Shown piece by piece: positions 17,786 through 27,500 of a stretch of DNA of 64,000 bases. Source of the stretch: a virus; the IMG/VR virus record IMGVR_UViG_3300025860_000003, positions 62,001 to 126,000 of that record, one strand, 5' to 3'. Numbering within the stretch: the stretch's first letter is position 1; each line of letters begins with the position of its first letter. Under the pieces are notes generated by a model that was not told the origin of the DNA, searched no databases, and saw only the letters and a program-made list of their open reading frames with translations. The position numbers and the translations under genes are program-made.

Positions 17786-19725
17786 GGCTCTATATACCTC
17801 ATTACTGAAATTTGGTTGTCTGTAGAAATTGGAGGATATATTTGTGTCTGTCCATAACCCCCGAAGTATGTGTTTGGCGGCTTTTGGTCACGATATGCAT
17901 ATGTCGTGTAAGTGCCAGCAGCTGTGCCCCACAGTTTGGGATTAGATTTGTCATGTATAGACTGTACACTCATCCTACACCCACCACTGTACTGTAGCCA
18001 TTGATTAGTGCCAGAAAACTGGTGCGCCTTTACGTTGGGAGTTGTCCTACTGGAGATCAATCTTGCGAGACCAGAAGGTGTACTCCTGCCTTCTCGCCAT
18101 TGCTGCGATGAACCAGACTGATGATCAGATGCTGTCATATGCAATACAATATCACCATATTTGCATGGATATGAAAGAACATCCCTATAACCATAAGACT
18201 CATCTGAAAAGACGGTAGGTCTGTTTCCGTTTCTTAGATAGTGTCCACCCGACCCAGTCAAGTCTGCAGGTTCCCATTTTCCTGGAAGAACCAAAAGGCT
18301 AGATGAATTCCACCAATTGGGATCCAGATCCTTATGCTGCGACTTAACGCGAGCAAGATCAGAATATGGGATGTCTAAGTGGATATAACTAAACTCGCTG
18401 TGCCCCATCTCGTCCATATTATTGGAGCCAATGTCATATTGTCTTTCGGGGTTCTGAGCATATATACCAAGACTTCTATCCGCATACCACCCTTGCATAG
18501 AGATTAGTTTTGTTGCTTCATCGCTGCCACCTAGAGTGAAGTCTGTAAGTCCCGCAAGATAGTCACCAGCTGAAAGTCTGTCAAGCTCGAGATTATTATT
18601 AATGTGCGAGACGAATTCATTGATTTTTAATTGAGTCAGAACATTTGAAGAGGTAGAAGTCTCGCCACTTGGACGCAATCTAGCGTGATGGAATACAAGA
18701 GTGGTGTGTTTAGTATTTCTTGTCTTTTCGTGGTGGTGTCGATATCCCGAAGAACCTAGAGTAGATGGGCTTGATGTACCCTTTCGAATTCCAAAGTTAT
18801 AAGTTGTGATTGGGCGTCTGGTCGGTTCATTCACTAAATTCTGACCCTTGAAATCAAGGTCATCATCTATCGCACCCACAACATCGAAGATACCATCATA
18901 TGGATCTGCAACAAAGTCATTCCTAGCACGTTCTTGGCTGGTGAAATTATTCGCTGCGAGATAACCCATCAATGACGGGATCTCCCATTGTTTGAGATTC
19001 TTCCCTTTATTTCTGAAGTCTGAGAACTTTATCGTGTTTCCATGTGTAGGTATTTCGTGCGTTGACTCTATCGCAAAGAACACATTGTTCGCTTCACCGC
19101 GAGGGACATCCATTTTTTGCATAAACTTTTCGGACGTATCCTCGACTACACCACCATCGATAACCATTCCTGGAGCTATATCTTGATAAGTTGCAATTTT
19201 CTCCTTCAAGAAATAATTTGCATCAACCACACCATTAGCATGGTTTGTTATATCATACAACCCGCCGCTTGTGTAGTGAGAAACCTCGGTAGTGTCTGCT
19301 AATCCTCTAGAAAACGCGCCTCTAAAATCGCCATAAAAACCATTTTCAGGCTGGCCAGCACCAGCAGGATGCGTAGTCTTACCAACGGTCAAGCCATTTT
19401 GATAGTCGCGCAGAATAGTCGCGTATTTACTTCCTTCTGGTTTAGACGCATCGTACCTGAGAATGAACCGCGATTCACTAAAGGTATTAGTATCATATTT
19501 GTCTGACGCAAAACTTGCATCAGACGTCAATCCTCTATAAAAGCCACTTAGATATGCTTGGGAATGAGTTTGGTTGGTGTGTTGGGTGTAATTATTAGCG
19601 AAGCCGAACTCATCTAAAAGACCATTATGGTATTCAAACGAATTATCTGAGTTGGTGTTGGCCACAGTAACCGTTTTCTTAAATCGGATACTCTTGTGAC
19701 TTGATGATGATGGAAATATCGGCAT
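17782..19725 (-). CDS. Putative virion surface/fibre protein, 647 aa, family not recognised
   Basis: A large soluble protein rich in Gly, Ser, Asn, Tyr and His with no signal peptide or membrane segment. A His-rich patch (GYRHHHEKTRNTKHTTLVFHHARLRPSG) lies near residues 325-352. It sits just upstream of gene 13, the position of the T4 whisker gene wac, but shows no fibritin coiled coil. Composition and context suggest a virion-exposed protein, such as a fibre or receptor-binding protein. I do not recognise the family. Confidence 0.7.
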   Translation of the reverse strand: MPIFPSSSSHKSIRFKKTVTVANTNSDNSFEYHNGLLDEFGFANNYTQHTNQTHSQAYLSGFYRGLTSDASFASDKYDTNTFSESRFILRYDASKPEGSKYATILRDYQNGLTVGKTTHPAGAGQPENGFYGDFRGAFSRGLADTTEVSHYTSGGLYDITNHANGVVDANYFLKEKIATYQDIAPGMVIDGGVVEDTSEKFMQKMDVPRGEANNVFFAIESTHEIPTHGNTIKFSDFRNKGKNLKQWEIPSLMGYLAANNFTSQERARNDFVADPYDGIFDVVGAIDDDLDFKGQNLVNEPTRRPITTYNFGIRKGTSSPSTLGSSGYRHHHEKTRNTKHTTLVFHHARLRPSGETSTSSNVLTQLKINEFVSHINNNLELDRLSAGDYLAGLTDFTLGGSDEATKLISMQGWYADRSLGIYAQNPERQYDIGSNNMDEMGHSEFSYIHLDIPYSDLARVKSQHKDLDPNWWNSSSLLVLPGKWEPADLTGSGGHYLRNGNRPTVFSDESYGYRDVLSYPCKYGDIVLHMTASDHQSGSSQQWREGRSTPSGLARLISSRTTPNVKAHQFSGTNQWLQYSGGCRMSVQSIHDKSNPKLWGTAAGTYTTYAYRDQKPPNTYFGGYGQTQIYPPISTDNQISVMRYIEP

Positions 19726-19740
19726 TATTATTTTCCTATC

Positions 19741-20073
19741 TTATTCTTCTTGCAGCCAAGGCAAATCTCTAGCTACTGGTGCGCTTTGCTTCATTTCAAT
19801 GATACCATCGACCATAGCCTTGATTCTATTAGCGTCTTCTTCAGATATATTCTGTTCTATCCACCCAACCACAGTAGCTGCTTCTAAAGAATCAAAGGCT
19901 ATGGTTGTTTCTGTGATAGATGGGTCGATCTCAGTATTGTAGGCGATATGCGCTACTGTACCGTCATCAGCAGTAGCTACATATCTCCAGTTTATGTTAC
20001 AGACCAAACCCGCTGTATCATCAACAGTTTTAGTGTCAAGATAAGTAATGTCGTAATAGTATTCGGTTGCCAT
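19741..20073 (-). CDS. Conserved hypothetical virion-region protein, 110 aa
   Basis: 110 residues: a beta-rich N-terminal half (YYYDITYLDTKTVDDTAGLVCNINWRYVATADDG) followed by a helix and a C-terminal tail PVARDLPWLQEE. Small proteins of this layout, ending in a Pro-Trp tail, are frequent beside fibre genes of marine T4-like phages (from memory). Their function is unknown. It has its own perfect late promoter, so it is probably a structural or assembly protein. Confidence 0.75.
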   Translation of the reverse strand: MATEYYYDITYLDTKTVDDTAGLVCNINWRYVATADDGTVAHIAYNTEIDPSITETTIAFDSLEAATVVGWIEQNISEEDANRIKAMVDGIIEMKQSAPVARDLPWLQEE

Positions 20074-20111
20074 GTAATTTCCTGCGATTAATTATATTCT
20101 AAGTTATGAAC

Positions 20112-20119
20112 TATTTATA
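20112..20119 (-). promoter_or_regulatory. T4-type late promoter TATAAATA (110-aa gene and downstream fibre gene)
   Basis: Perfect TATAAATA on the minus strand, 38 nt upstream of the 110-residue gene and just past the glycosyltransferase stop. Confidence 0.86.
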
Positions 20120-20132
20120 AGGAATACACTTC

Positions 20133-21260
20133 CTATATTTTGATTTTTTGCTTTTTCATCTTTGTTGCTGGTATAGACCCGCTTTGTATGCACTTCTCCA
20201 TTAAAGATTCCTGAGTAGAGTTTGATGGGTGTTTCACAAACATTCTATCACCAGCATCATTGTATGCGACCCAAACATATTCACCAACCACCCCATATAC
20301 TTCTGCTGAATATTCTACTGGATAATCGACTTCTAATTCTGGAAGATAAAATGACTTAGCGAGTACACCCTCCCTTTCCATATCACTAACCTTTGCATTG
20401 TATGCGTACATCCAATTGAAATTATTAGAACCAAACCCAGAAACATTACAAACAACTCCTGGGATACTATTATCATATATGTATGTTGGTGTCAATTCAT
20501 CTGTACATACCATGTCAAGCCTGCCGTGATATGCTTCATTCTTGAGTGTTAGGTATTGAATCGTATCTTCCCCTATAAGAATATCCTCAATGAATGGAAC
20601 CTTTGCAGCCTTTCTTGAGTACCACGTCACCCTGCAATGTGCTTCAGTCTTCTCCGAATACAGTGCTTGCTTTCTATAGTATTTCTTTTGCTCAACTATC
20701 TCTCTATATGAAACTGATTTACTGGGCAACACTGAGTCTAGATGATCTGTGTTTTGTATGAGATGGTCAGACGGTCTGGTGAATGGGAATTGAGGTTTGA
20801 CATACAGGTCTTCTTCTGTTAGTGAATCAACGCCACCTTCCTCAACTTTCCTGCGAATCAAATCGTGTTTTTTAGCGTCAACAACCAAAGCAACTTGATT
20901 GTATAAACAAATACAATCTGGGGGCGATTCTGTATTGGATATATGTTTGTACATCCATACGCCATGCGGTGTTAAGTAGTCGTCGCCGTCAATCAAAACA
21001 AAGTGATCGTCATCCTTACTGAGGAATATGTCTAGAACACTATTCTTTCCCTTTCCAGCAGATCCATTAGACTCTGTTATGTAGTATTCTATGCCCTCAG
21101 CCTCACACCACTCCGATGCACTTTCGACATAGGTTTTATTTAGACTGTTTATGACTACAACAAGATCTTCCTTTTCGATCCCACTAGCGTTGGGATCAAC
21201 GTGTCTTTTGAGTCTATCTAATCTCCTAGTTGTGAGGACATAAAATTTAAACTTAGCCAT
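20133..21260 (-). CDS. Glycosyltransferase, GT-A fold (GT2-like)
   Basis: 375 residues. The N-terminus KFKFYVLTTRRLDRLKRHV and LVVVINSLNKTYV are typical of nucleotide-sugar-binding GT-A domains, and FVLIDGDDYLTPHG holds the metal-binding DGDD at residues 91-94. Donor and acceptor are unknown. The start overlaps the stop of the collagen-modifying fusion gene by 1 nt, and it is the last gene of the fibre operon. The simplest inference is that it acts on the fibre proteins, possibly extending the sugar added to hydroxylysine. Modification of host surface glycans is an alternative. Confidence 0.8.
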   Translation of the reverse strand: MAKFKFYVLTTRRLDRLKRHVDPNASGIEKEDLVVVINSLNKTYVESASEWCEAEGIEYYITESNGSAGKGKNSVLDIFLSKDDDHFVLIDGDDYLTPHGVWMYKHISNTESPPDCICLYNQVALVVDAKKHDLIRRKVEEGGVDSLTEEDLYVKPQFPFTRPSDHLIQNTDHLDSVLPSKSVSYREIVEQKKYYRKQALYSEKTEAHCRVTWYSRKAAKVPFIEDILIGEDTIQYLTLKNEAYHGRLDMVCTDELTPTYIYDNSIPGVVCNVSGFGSNNFNWMYAYNAKVSDMEREGVLAKSFYLPELEVDYPVEYSAEVYGVVGEYVWVAYNDAGDRMFVKHPSNSTQESLMEKCIQSGSIPATKMKKQKIKI

Positions 21261-23131
21261 TAATTCATGTCACCTTGGTATCTTGATGTCCACATAGTTA
21301 AGCTGTACTTGACACCTTTTTGGAGTTCCATACACTCATGTCCGTGTGTCACCATTCCAGGAAATAGTATGCAGCGACCGACAGCAATATCTTTATTCGA
21401 TATATTTTGTCTGTGGAACAATAGATCAGCGCCTTCATAGTCGTCATTCAATTTTACTGACCCTGTAACCAAACTTGCGTCTGTGTGGTGGCTCAAGCTA
21501 GTCTGTGTGTCCATAGCATACCGCATAACAAAGGCATCACGCAAGCCATACATCTGCATCGGACGCCAATATTGTTCAATAATCGGATAGAGATTTTTCT
21601 CCCAATGCCTTTCTAGTGTTTGGAACATACCAAGTTCTTTCATGCGTATTTCTTGTGCTGGAAATTTGTCTCCAGGAAGTGGTTCCCATGCGCCATTTCT
21701 ATCAGCGACATCAATTAAATCTTCACACTGCGTTTGTGTCATAAAGTCACAAACCAGCATATCCGTGTCTATAATGTCAACATGCTTGAATGCAGGCAAG
21801 TATAGCATTGGAGTGACTTGCTTCACCGATCGCACCATACCATCAAAATGTGTCTTAGCCTCGTTTCCTCCATTACCATGATAGATACATGAATATGCGT
21901 TGGTTATAGGATTGAAGACTTTCTTCTGATCATACTCGAAATATGTATCTGTGTCATGTGTCTGGAAGATATAACACTCATTATCAAGAGCAATGTCATA
22001 TTTGCCAGACAGAAACGCTTTTTGGTAGAAGAGCTGATCATCTTCATACTCAGCAATCTCGCTATCTGCGACAATACGCTTCAATTCGTCAACGCGACCG
22101 ATGAACGTTCCGCTGTTCAAGTATTTGTATTTCGTGTCGCACTGCGGAAACTTATCCGCAAGGCTCTTATCTGGCCAAATGTATTGTTCTGCTGAGAATA
22201 CAACTTTCTTCTTGAACCCAAGGTATCGTCTTGTTATTTCTTGGATGTCTGCATTGTAAATAACATCATATGCGTCTGTGAACAAAACAACATCACTATC
22301 AGGCAGTGTGTTGAGATACTCACGAAATATAGTCACCTTGTGCCCACCACCTGCTCCTGACATGTCAGTGCCTTTCCACTCAACATTGGTTCCTAGATTT
22401 TTAGGGTATACGCTATGCAACGCTGCGCTATCATTTAGCGGGATACACTTCTTACGATCAGTCCCTATTGTGACGGGATGGGTTTTAAAATCAACGAACC
22501 AGCCGCTGTCTTCTTCCTTCTCAATATCGGTATGTAATACCGTTCTACATTCTTGCTTCACAACATCTGTTTTCAGCGCCACAGCATTCAGATCCACTAA
22601 TCTGGAGCAGAGATAATCGTCTGTTGGTATGATGTCGTGCATGAATTTAGCGTCAGAAAGAACCTTTGCTGTTTCTGGAGTGATCACATACGCATGAGCA
22701 TTATATGGATGATTCGGGACAACCAACTTACTGTCAATAGATTTTGCTAGATCAGGAGTTTGTTCGATGTGTCCTAAGAATATGATACCGTAACTATTCG
22801 TCAGGTCTTCTACATATTCTTCATCATATCCATCAAGAAAGACTGCATCATCTTCTAATACTAGAACAGGCTCGCCTAGTTTGATGCAGGACAACCACGC
22901 TTCTCTGTGCGATAAGAAACAGCCAACTTCACCGTGGTTTATTGTTCTGTTGAAGAATGGATCCCGCCAACCAGACTTGGTCGACATATTGAATTGTTTG
23001 AGTGTTTGATGAGTGACTTCCTTTCCGTCTATAGCTTGAATCCACGAGACATCACCTATATGACTATTCTTATCTAGAAAGTTTATTTTGCGGTCTGCTC
23101 TCCGATCAAGATTGATCACCAACTTCTTCAT
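21260..23131 (-). CDS. Collagen lysyl hydroxylase-glycosyltransferase fusion (GT25 + PLOD GT + 2OG-Fe(II) oxygenase)
   Basis: A 623-residue, three-domain protein. Residues 1-210 are GT25-type: LVINLDRRADR at 4-14, GEVGCFLSHREAW at 67-79 and metal-binding EDDA at 93-96. Residues 215-440 match the glucosyltransferase domain of animal procollagen lysyl hydroxylases: VVLFTDAYDVIY at 281-292, KVVFSAE at 309-315, LNSGTFIG at 338-345, DDQLFY at 364-369 and HGNG at 418-421. Residues 450-623 match the hydroxylase domain: iron ligands H549-T-D551 and H596, DYEG at 564-567 and a probable 2-oxoglutarate anchor K608. All key residues are present. It lies in the same operon as a fibre rich in Gly-X-Lys collagen triplets, its likely substrate. 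Mimivirus L230 is the nearest known viral parallel. Confidence 0.85.
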   Translation of the reverse strand: MKKLVINLDRRADRKINFLDKNSHIGDVSWIQAIDGKEVTHQTLKQFNMSTKSGWRDPFFNRTINHGEVGCFLSHREAWLSCIKLGEPVLVLEDDAVFLDGYDEEYVEDLTNSYGIIFLGHIEQTPDLAKSIDSKLVVPNHPYNAHAYVITPETAKVLSDAKFMHDIIPTDDYLCSRLVDLNAVALKTDVVKQECRTVLHTDIEKEEDSGWFVDFKTHPVTIGTDRKKCIPLNDSAALHSVYPKNLGTNVEWKGTDMSGAGGGHKVTIFREYLNTLPDSDVVLFTDAYDVIYNADIQEITRRYLGFKKKVVFSAEQYIWPDKSLADKFPQCDTKYKYLNSGTFIGRVDELKRIVADSEIAEYEDDQLFYQKAFLSGKYDIALDNECYIFQTHDTDTYFEYDQKKVFNPITNAYSCIYHGNGGNEAKTHFDGMVRSVKQVTPMLYLPAFKHVDIIDTDMLVCDFMTQTQCEDLIDVADRNGAWEPLPGDKFPAQEIRMKELGMFQTLERHWEKNLYPIIEQYWRPMQMYGLRDAFVMRYAMDTQTSLSHHTDASLVTGSVKLNDDYEGADLLFHRQNISNKDIAVGRCILFPGMVTHGHECMELQKGVKYSLTMWTSRYQGDMN

Positions 23132-23197
23132 TCTCTACCCCATAATAATTGTGTGTATCAGTTTTGTATTATATTTAGGAGCGGTCGTAGAATTACA

Positions 23198-23503
23198 TTA
23201 CCTGATGAATGTGTGCAGACTATTCAAAGCTGTCAACAATTCCCCTGCTTCAAATTTATTATCATCAATTGGTGTGTTATCTCTGTGTGTTATAGATATT
23301 TTTGGATACTCTGTAAACTCGGGGAAGAGTGTTTGTGATTCACTTTCAGTGAAATCTGCGCCCAAATTAAGAACAGTAACATCAAACTTGTACAACGACC
23401 AAGGATATTTTCTATCAACAAGCCAATTGTCTACAGTTGCGGACGCAGAATCAACACCAGTTGAGTTGGCATCGCTATATATTTTTATCTTTATTTCACT
23501 CAT
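23198..23503 (-). CDS. Small protein with degenerate glutaredoxin-like pattern, 101 aa
   Basis: 101 residues starting EIKIKIYSDANSTG. The layout resembles glutaredoxin: a first strand KIKIYS, a helix, then GADFTESESQTLFPEFTEYPKISIT (compare the family's cis-proline strand, here YPKISI) and a final helix GELLTALNSL. The CxxC redox site is absent and the protein has no cysteine, so it would not be a redox enzyme. It sits between a fibre-type gene and the collagen-modifying enzyme. The role is unknown; the fold call is tentative. Confidence 0.65.
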   Translation of the reverse strand: MSEIKIKIYSDANSTGVDSASATVDNWLVDRKYPWSLYKFDVTVLNLGADFTESESQTLFPEFTEYPKISITHRDNTPIDDNKFEAGELLTALNSLHTFIR

Positions 23504-23516
23504 TATGTTCTCTGAA

Positions 23517-24584
23517 TTAGTCGTGGAATGTTACATATGGTGCAAATACTTGCAGACCGCCACTCAGTACTGAAGGGTTGGCAGGATCGTGCAGGTCATT
23601 GTCACCTTCATGCATGTACGAGCAGTTTTCCGCAAAGTACATGGCGAAGCCTAGTTTCCTGCTAGTTCCTGTCTCTAGCGTGATTGTCGCTTCAATGTCT
23701 GTCCATTGCTCAATGTTGTCTTGATCTATTAGTAGTGATTCAGTAGCGGTGGTTGTGGTTTGGTTGGTGTAGAATGGCGCATTTGTACTAGTCGATTGAG
23801 GGGTGTTTGACATTCCTGTCCAATTATACTTTCCAGGATCTCCAGTCAAATCACCTGTCGGAAGAGTGTAAGATGCGTCAGTGTGTTTAATTCTGATGTA
23901 GTGCACCTTTTTATCTAGCCCAGTCGCATTCTCAGACCAAACATAAAAGCCTGCAAAATTCAATTCTCTCAGTTTATCTCCCGCAGGAATTCGCACTTTA
24001 GCTCCGAACTTAGCGGTTGTCTTGCCGTCTGGAATTGTCAGAGTCTGGAACCACTCCGTAACATTAGTCCACAATCCGACATTAGTCATAGCAGTGCTGC
24101 TGTCGATCGTGGATAATGTTGTGTGCGTAACCATCCTTGTCTTCGTTAAATTAGTGTATTTTCCGTTTTGAGAAGCACCTCTATCCGCATCATTGTTGGT
24201 GAAACTGCCTGTCGCCGAACCTGCGAACAGAGTGGCAGAACCATATATTATCAGAGGGTTTGGTATATCAATGCCTTCACCAAAATCTGTAACCGTATAT
24301 CCAGGATTGTCCGTTATCTGCAGATTGCCCATGTATGTGTAATACTGATTGGTTGCGATTATTAGCGGTGAGTAATGTCTCCATGCGGGAACAGATGTAT
24401 TGACGCCATTACTGATGGTGGTTGATGTGGTGGCGTTGACAAGCCTGTTGACACCGTTGTAATTAAACCCTACAGGATAAAAGCTGCCATGTGCCCAGAG
24501 AGGATTCTCTAGTACATTATCTGCGCTAGATACTGGAGGCACAAGGTTGTTTGGGGCAGTTGATACAACTGCGCTACTAAACAT
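23517..24584 (-). CDS. Putative fibre/receptor-binding protein, 355 aa
   Basis: 355 residues, Thr-, Asn- and aromatic-rich, without signal peptide or membrane segments. Segments such as KFGAKVRIPAGDKLRELNFAGFYVW and WTDIEATITLETGTSRKLGFAMYF alternate hydrophobic and polar residues as in jelly-roll or lectin-like sandwiches. It overlaps the stop of the 1072-residue fibre gene by one base, so it is probably a distal fibre or adhesin component. The family is not recognised. Confidence 0.7.
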   Translation of the reverse strand: MFSSAVVSTAPNNLVPPVSSADNVLENPLWAHGSFYPVGFNYNGVNRLVNATTSTTISNGVNTSVPAWRHYSPLIIATNQYYTYMGNLQITDNPGYTVTDFGEGIDIPNPLIIYGSATLFAGSATGSFTNNDADRGASQNGKYTNLTKTRMVTHTTLSTIDSSTAMTNVGLWTNVTEWFQTLTIPDGKTTAKFGAKVRIPAGDKLRELNFAGFYVWSENATGLDKKVHYIRIKHTDASYTLPTGDLTGDPGKYNWTGMSNTPQSTSTNAPFYTNQTTTTATESLLIDQDNIEQWTDIEATITLETGTSRKLGFAMYFAENCSYMHEGDNDLHDPANPSVLSGGLQVFAPYVTFHD

Positions 24585-27500
24585 TATTGTATGCCTGAAC
24601 CGAAACAGCTATATACGTTTTCTGCTGTACACACAATCTCAATAATTCCACCTTTTTGAATAGCTATTGAAGCTGCCGTGAGAGGACTTGCTCCCAACAC
24701 CAACCTGCTAAAAACGCTATTTGTATTTCTGCTGATCGTTACTGTTGATGTTCCTGCATTGACTAATGTGTAAGTGACACCCACATCAGCAGCTGGACAA
24801 TCATCTAATGTCCATGCACTAGCGGTTGCGCCATTGTATACAAGTTTTCTTCCGCTGTGCGTAGCCTTATTAATGCTGGCCACTGTGCCACTACCAATAA
24901 TAAGGGCAAGTTGACTGCCTTGAAATGAGTCGCCAGTAATAGCTCCTGCTGTAAGAGCACCAGTGCCAATGTCTATACTAGTAAACCCAGAAGTAATAGA
25001 ACCAGAATTAAGCGCACCAGTTGTAACGATATTACTAGAACCTGCGAATGTGCTTATCGCAGAATTCTCAACATTGTCCAAAGATAAGTCTGATTTCAAT
25101 TCAGCATAAGTTCTGCCTTTGACATTAGTGGTGCCCATCAATAAGACATCATTAGTTACTAGAGCTTCTTCAGATTTTAATGCGTTACCGCTCGCTTTAC
25201 CGAAAGTAAGAGCGCCTTGAGCGCCGATATCAGATAATACTTGAGCATCAGTTCGACTAACAAGACCTTCGGATGTGAATTGGGCAAACTCCCCACTAAC
25301 AGGAGTGCCATCAGCCACAAGACTATTTGTGTCAGCTATGCCAAAGGAGAGAGGCGCTTGCTTTGCATTCCAAGTATCTGCGCTAGAGATATATGTGTCT
25401 GTGATTGCTGTGCCATTCCACACACCAGTTCCAATAGTGCCAACACTTGTCAGTGACGAAGCAAGCACAGTAGAACCTAGAGTTGTTTGGTTCAACACTT
25501 CATTAGCATTGATTCTAAATGTTTTTGCAGAAGCTAATTCTAAATGCTCTGAAGATGTCCATGAATCAGTTGAGTCGACCCAGTTAAGTGTCTTATCAGT
25601 TGTGCCTTTAAGAGTTATGCCGCCACCATCAGCAGTGGTGTCTGTCGGTGTGGCTACGCTCCCGAGAACAATGTTCTTATCATCAACACTTAATGTTGTG
25701 GAGTTGATTACAGTTTCTGTACCATTTACTGTAAGATCGCCAGTTACGACTAGATCTCCCGATACCGATGCGTCGCCGTTTACTGCGAGGTCTGTAAGAT
25801 CTAATGCATTTTCAGTTCCCCCCACCCCTATAGTAACAGTTCCAGGTTCTAGTACCATTACATTTTTTGGGTTTGGAGTATCTATTGACCAATTGGTAGC
25901 ACCAGCTTTCGTGACCTCAAAAACCATTTGGCCAGCTATAGCTGATTCAGTACAGTTAGTAAACTTGCTAAAGATTCTGCCAGATGGCTTATATGATTCG
26001 ACGTTGGAATTGTCAGTATCAATAGCAACGCCGTAAAAGGGAATTACTCCCGTAAACTCTGTGGAAGATGTAGTCAGCCCGCTTGCAATGGTTTTTGAAT
26101 TAAAGAAATTAAGGTATGGCGATGCCCCGTTAATTATATTGGATTGAGCAGCCTGCACAACATTAACGTTGATACTTTCGCCAGCAAACTCAGTAGATGT
26201 GGCAGAAGACCCAACAGTTGTTAGATGTGTTAGAGAAGCATTTACAGCAAACGATGCATGGTCTGCCGTTTCTGCGGTGGTGTTTGCAACAAATGTCAGA
26301 CCTGTGTTTGCGAGAATATATGTCGGTGGTCTGGTCCAAAAACCTGCTTTATTTAATACTAGCTCTGGGTCTTCTCCAGCAGCACCACCAAGGTTTGCAA
26401 ATGCTGCGCCAGTAGATAAGCTGAATACTGTTGTATTCAGGTCTAGCCCAGTTCCTGCTGTATATTCTGTATTGTTATCGGAAGGAGCAACCCAAGAGCC
26501 ATCCTTTGCTAATAATAAAGATTCATCATCGCCCGATGCACCACCAAGGTTTGTAAGTGCCGCATTGATACCAAGTGTGATTGTATCATTAAGGGCAACA
26601 TTGGATGAGGCAATAACGTTGATGCCAGTACCGCCAGAATACTGCTTAACTGAATGCCAACCACCATCCTTTCTCAAGAAAGTGTGGAATAGAGGCTTGT
26701 CAGTCGTTTCTGGGTCCAAACCGCTGTAGTCAGTTCCATCACCACCAAGGTTTGTAAGTGATGCGCCAGTAGATAAGCTGAACTCAGTTCCATCTAATGT
26801 AAGACCAGTACCGCTAGTGTATGTTGTGTCTACAGGAGTAGACCACGCACCATCATTGCGCAAGAATGTTGTTGTGCTGCTGCCGCCTGTCAAATTACTT
26901 AGCGCAGCTCCGTCAGATAATGAGATAGTATTTGTGTCGAGATCTATCCCTGTTCCAGCAATTAGAGCAGTTTTTGATATTGATATTGCAGCGTCTGATT
27001 TGATATCAGCATTAATAATTGAATCGGAAGATATTGATGAAACACCACCAGCAGTGAATGTCACATCTCCAGTGATAGATTTATTATCCCAAGTATCAGT
27101 TCCATCATATATTAAGAATTGTCCAGCAACTGGGCTGGCAATGCTGGTGTCATTCAGTGAACTTATAGAGGATGTCGCATCTACATAAGCCTTTACAGAC
27201 TGTGATGTAGGGACATTAGTTGCTGTTGCTGTTCCGAAACTATCATCATCGATGAAGTCTGTTATTGTTAAAGCGCCTGTCCCACTAAATCCATCGGCTT
27301 CTACTGTTCCTGCTACATCAACATCTGCTGTAATGAGAACATTGTCCGTATCAACCCTTTTGATCGTCGCATCATCAATCCACTTACTTGTAGCATTATC
27401 ATACACTAGCAGAGAACCGTCGACAGGATTGGTGATATTAACCTCATCAATATAGTCGATTGCACCAGCTCGCGTAACTTCTTGAGTTACTGTCACTTGT

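Noticed and set aside
25275-26036. Plus-strand 253-codon frame
   Set aside because: Antisense to the 1072-aa fibre gene; composition is that of the complement and no start signal is present.
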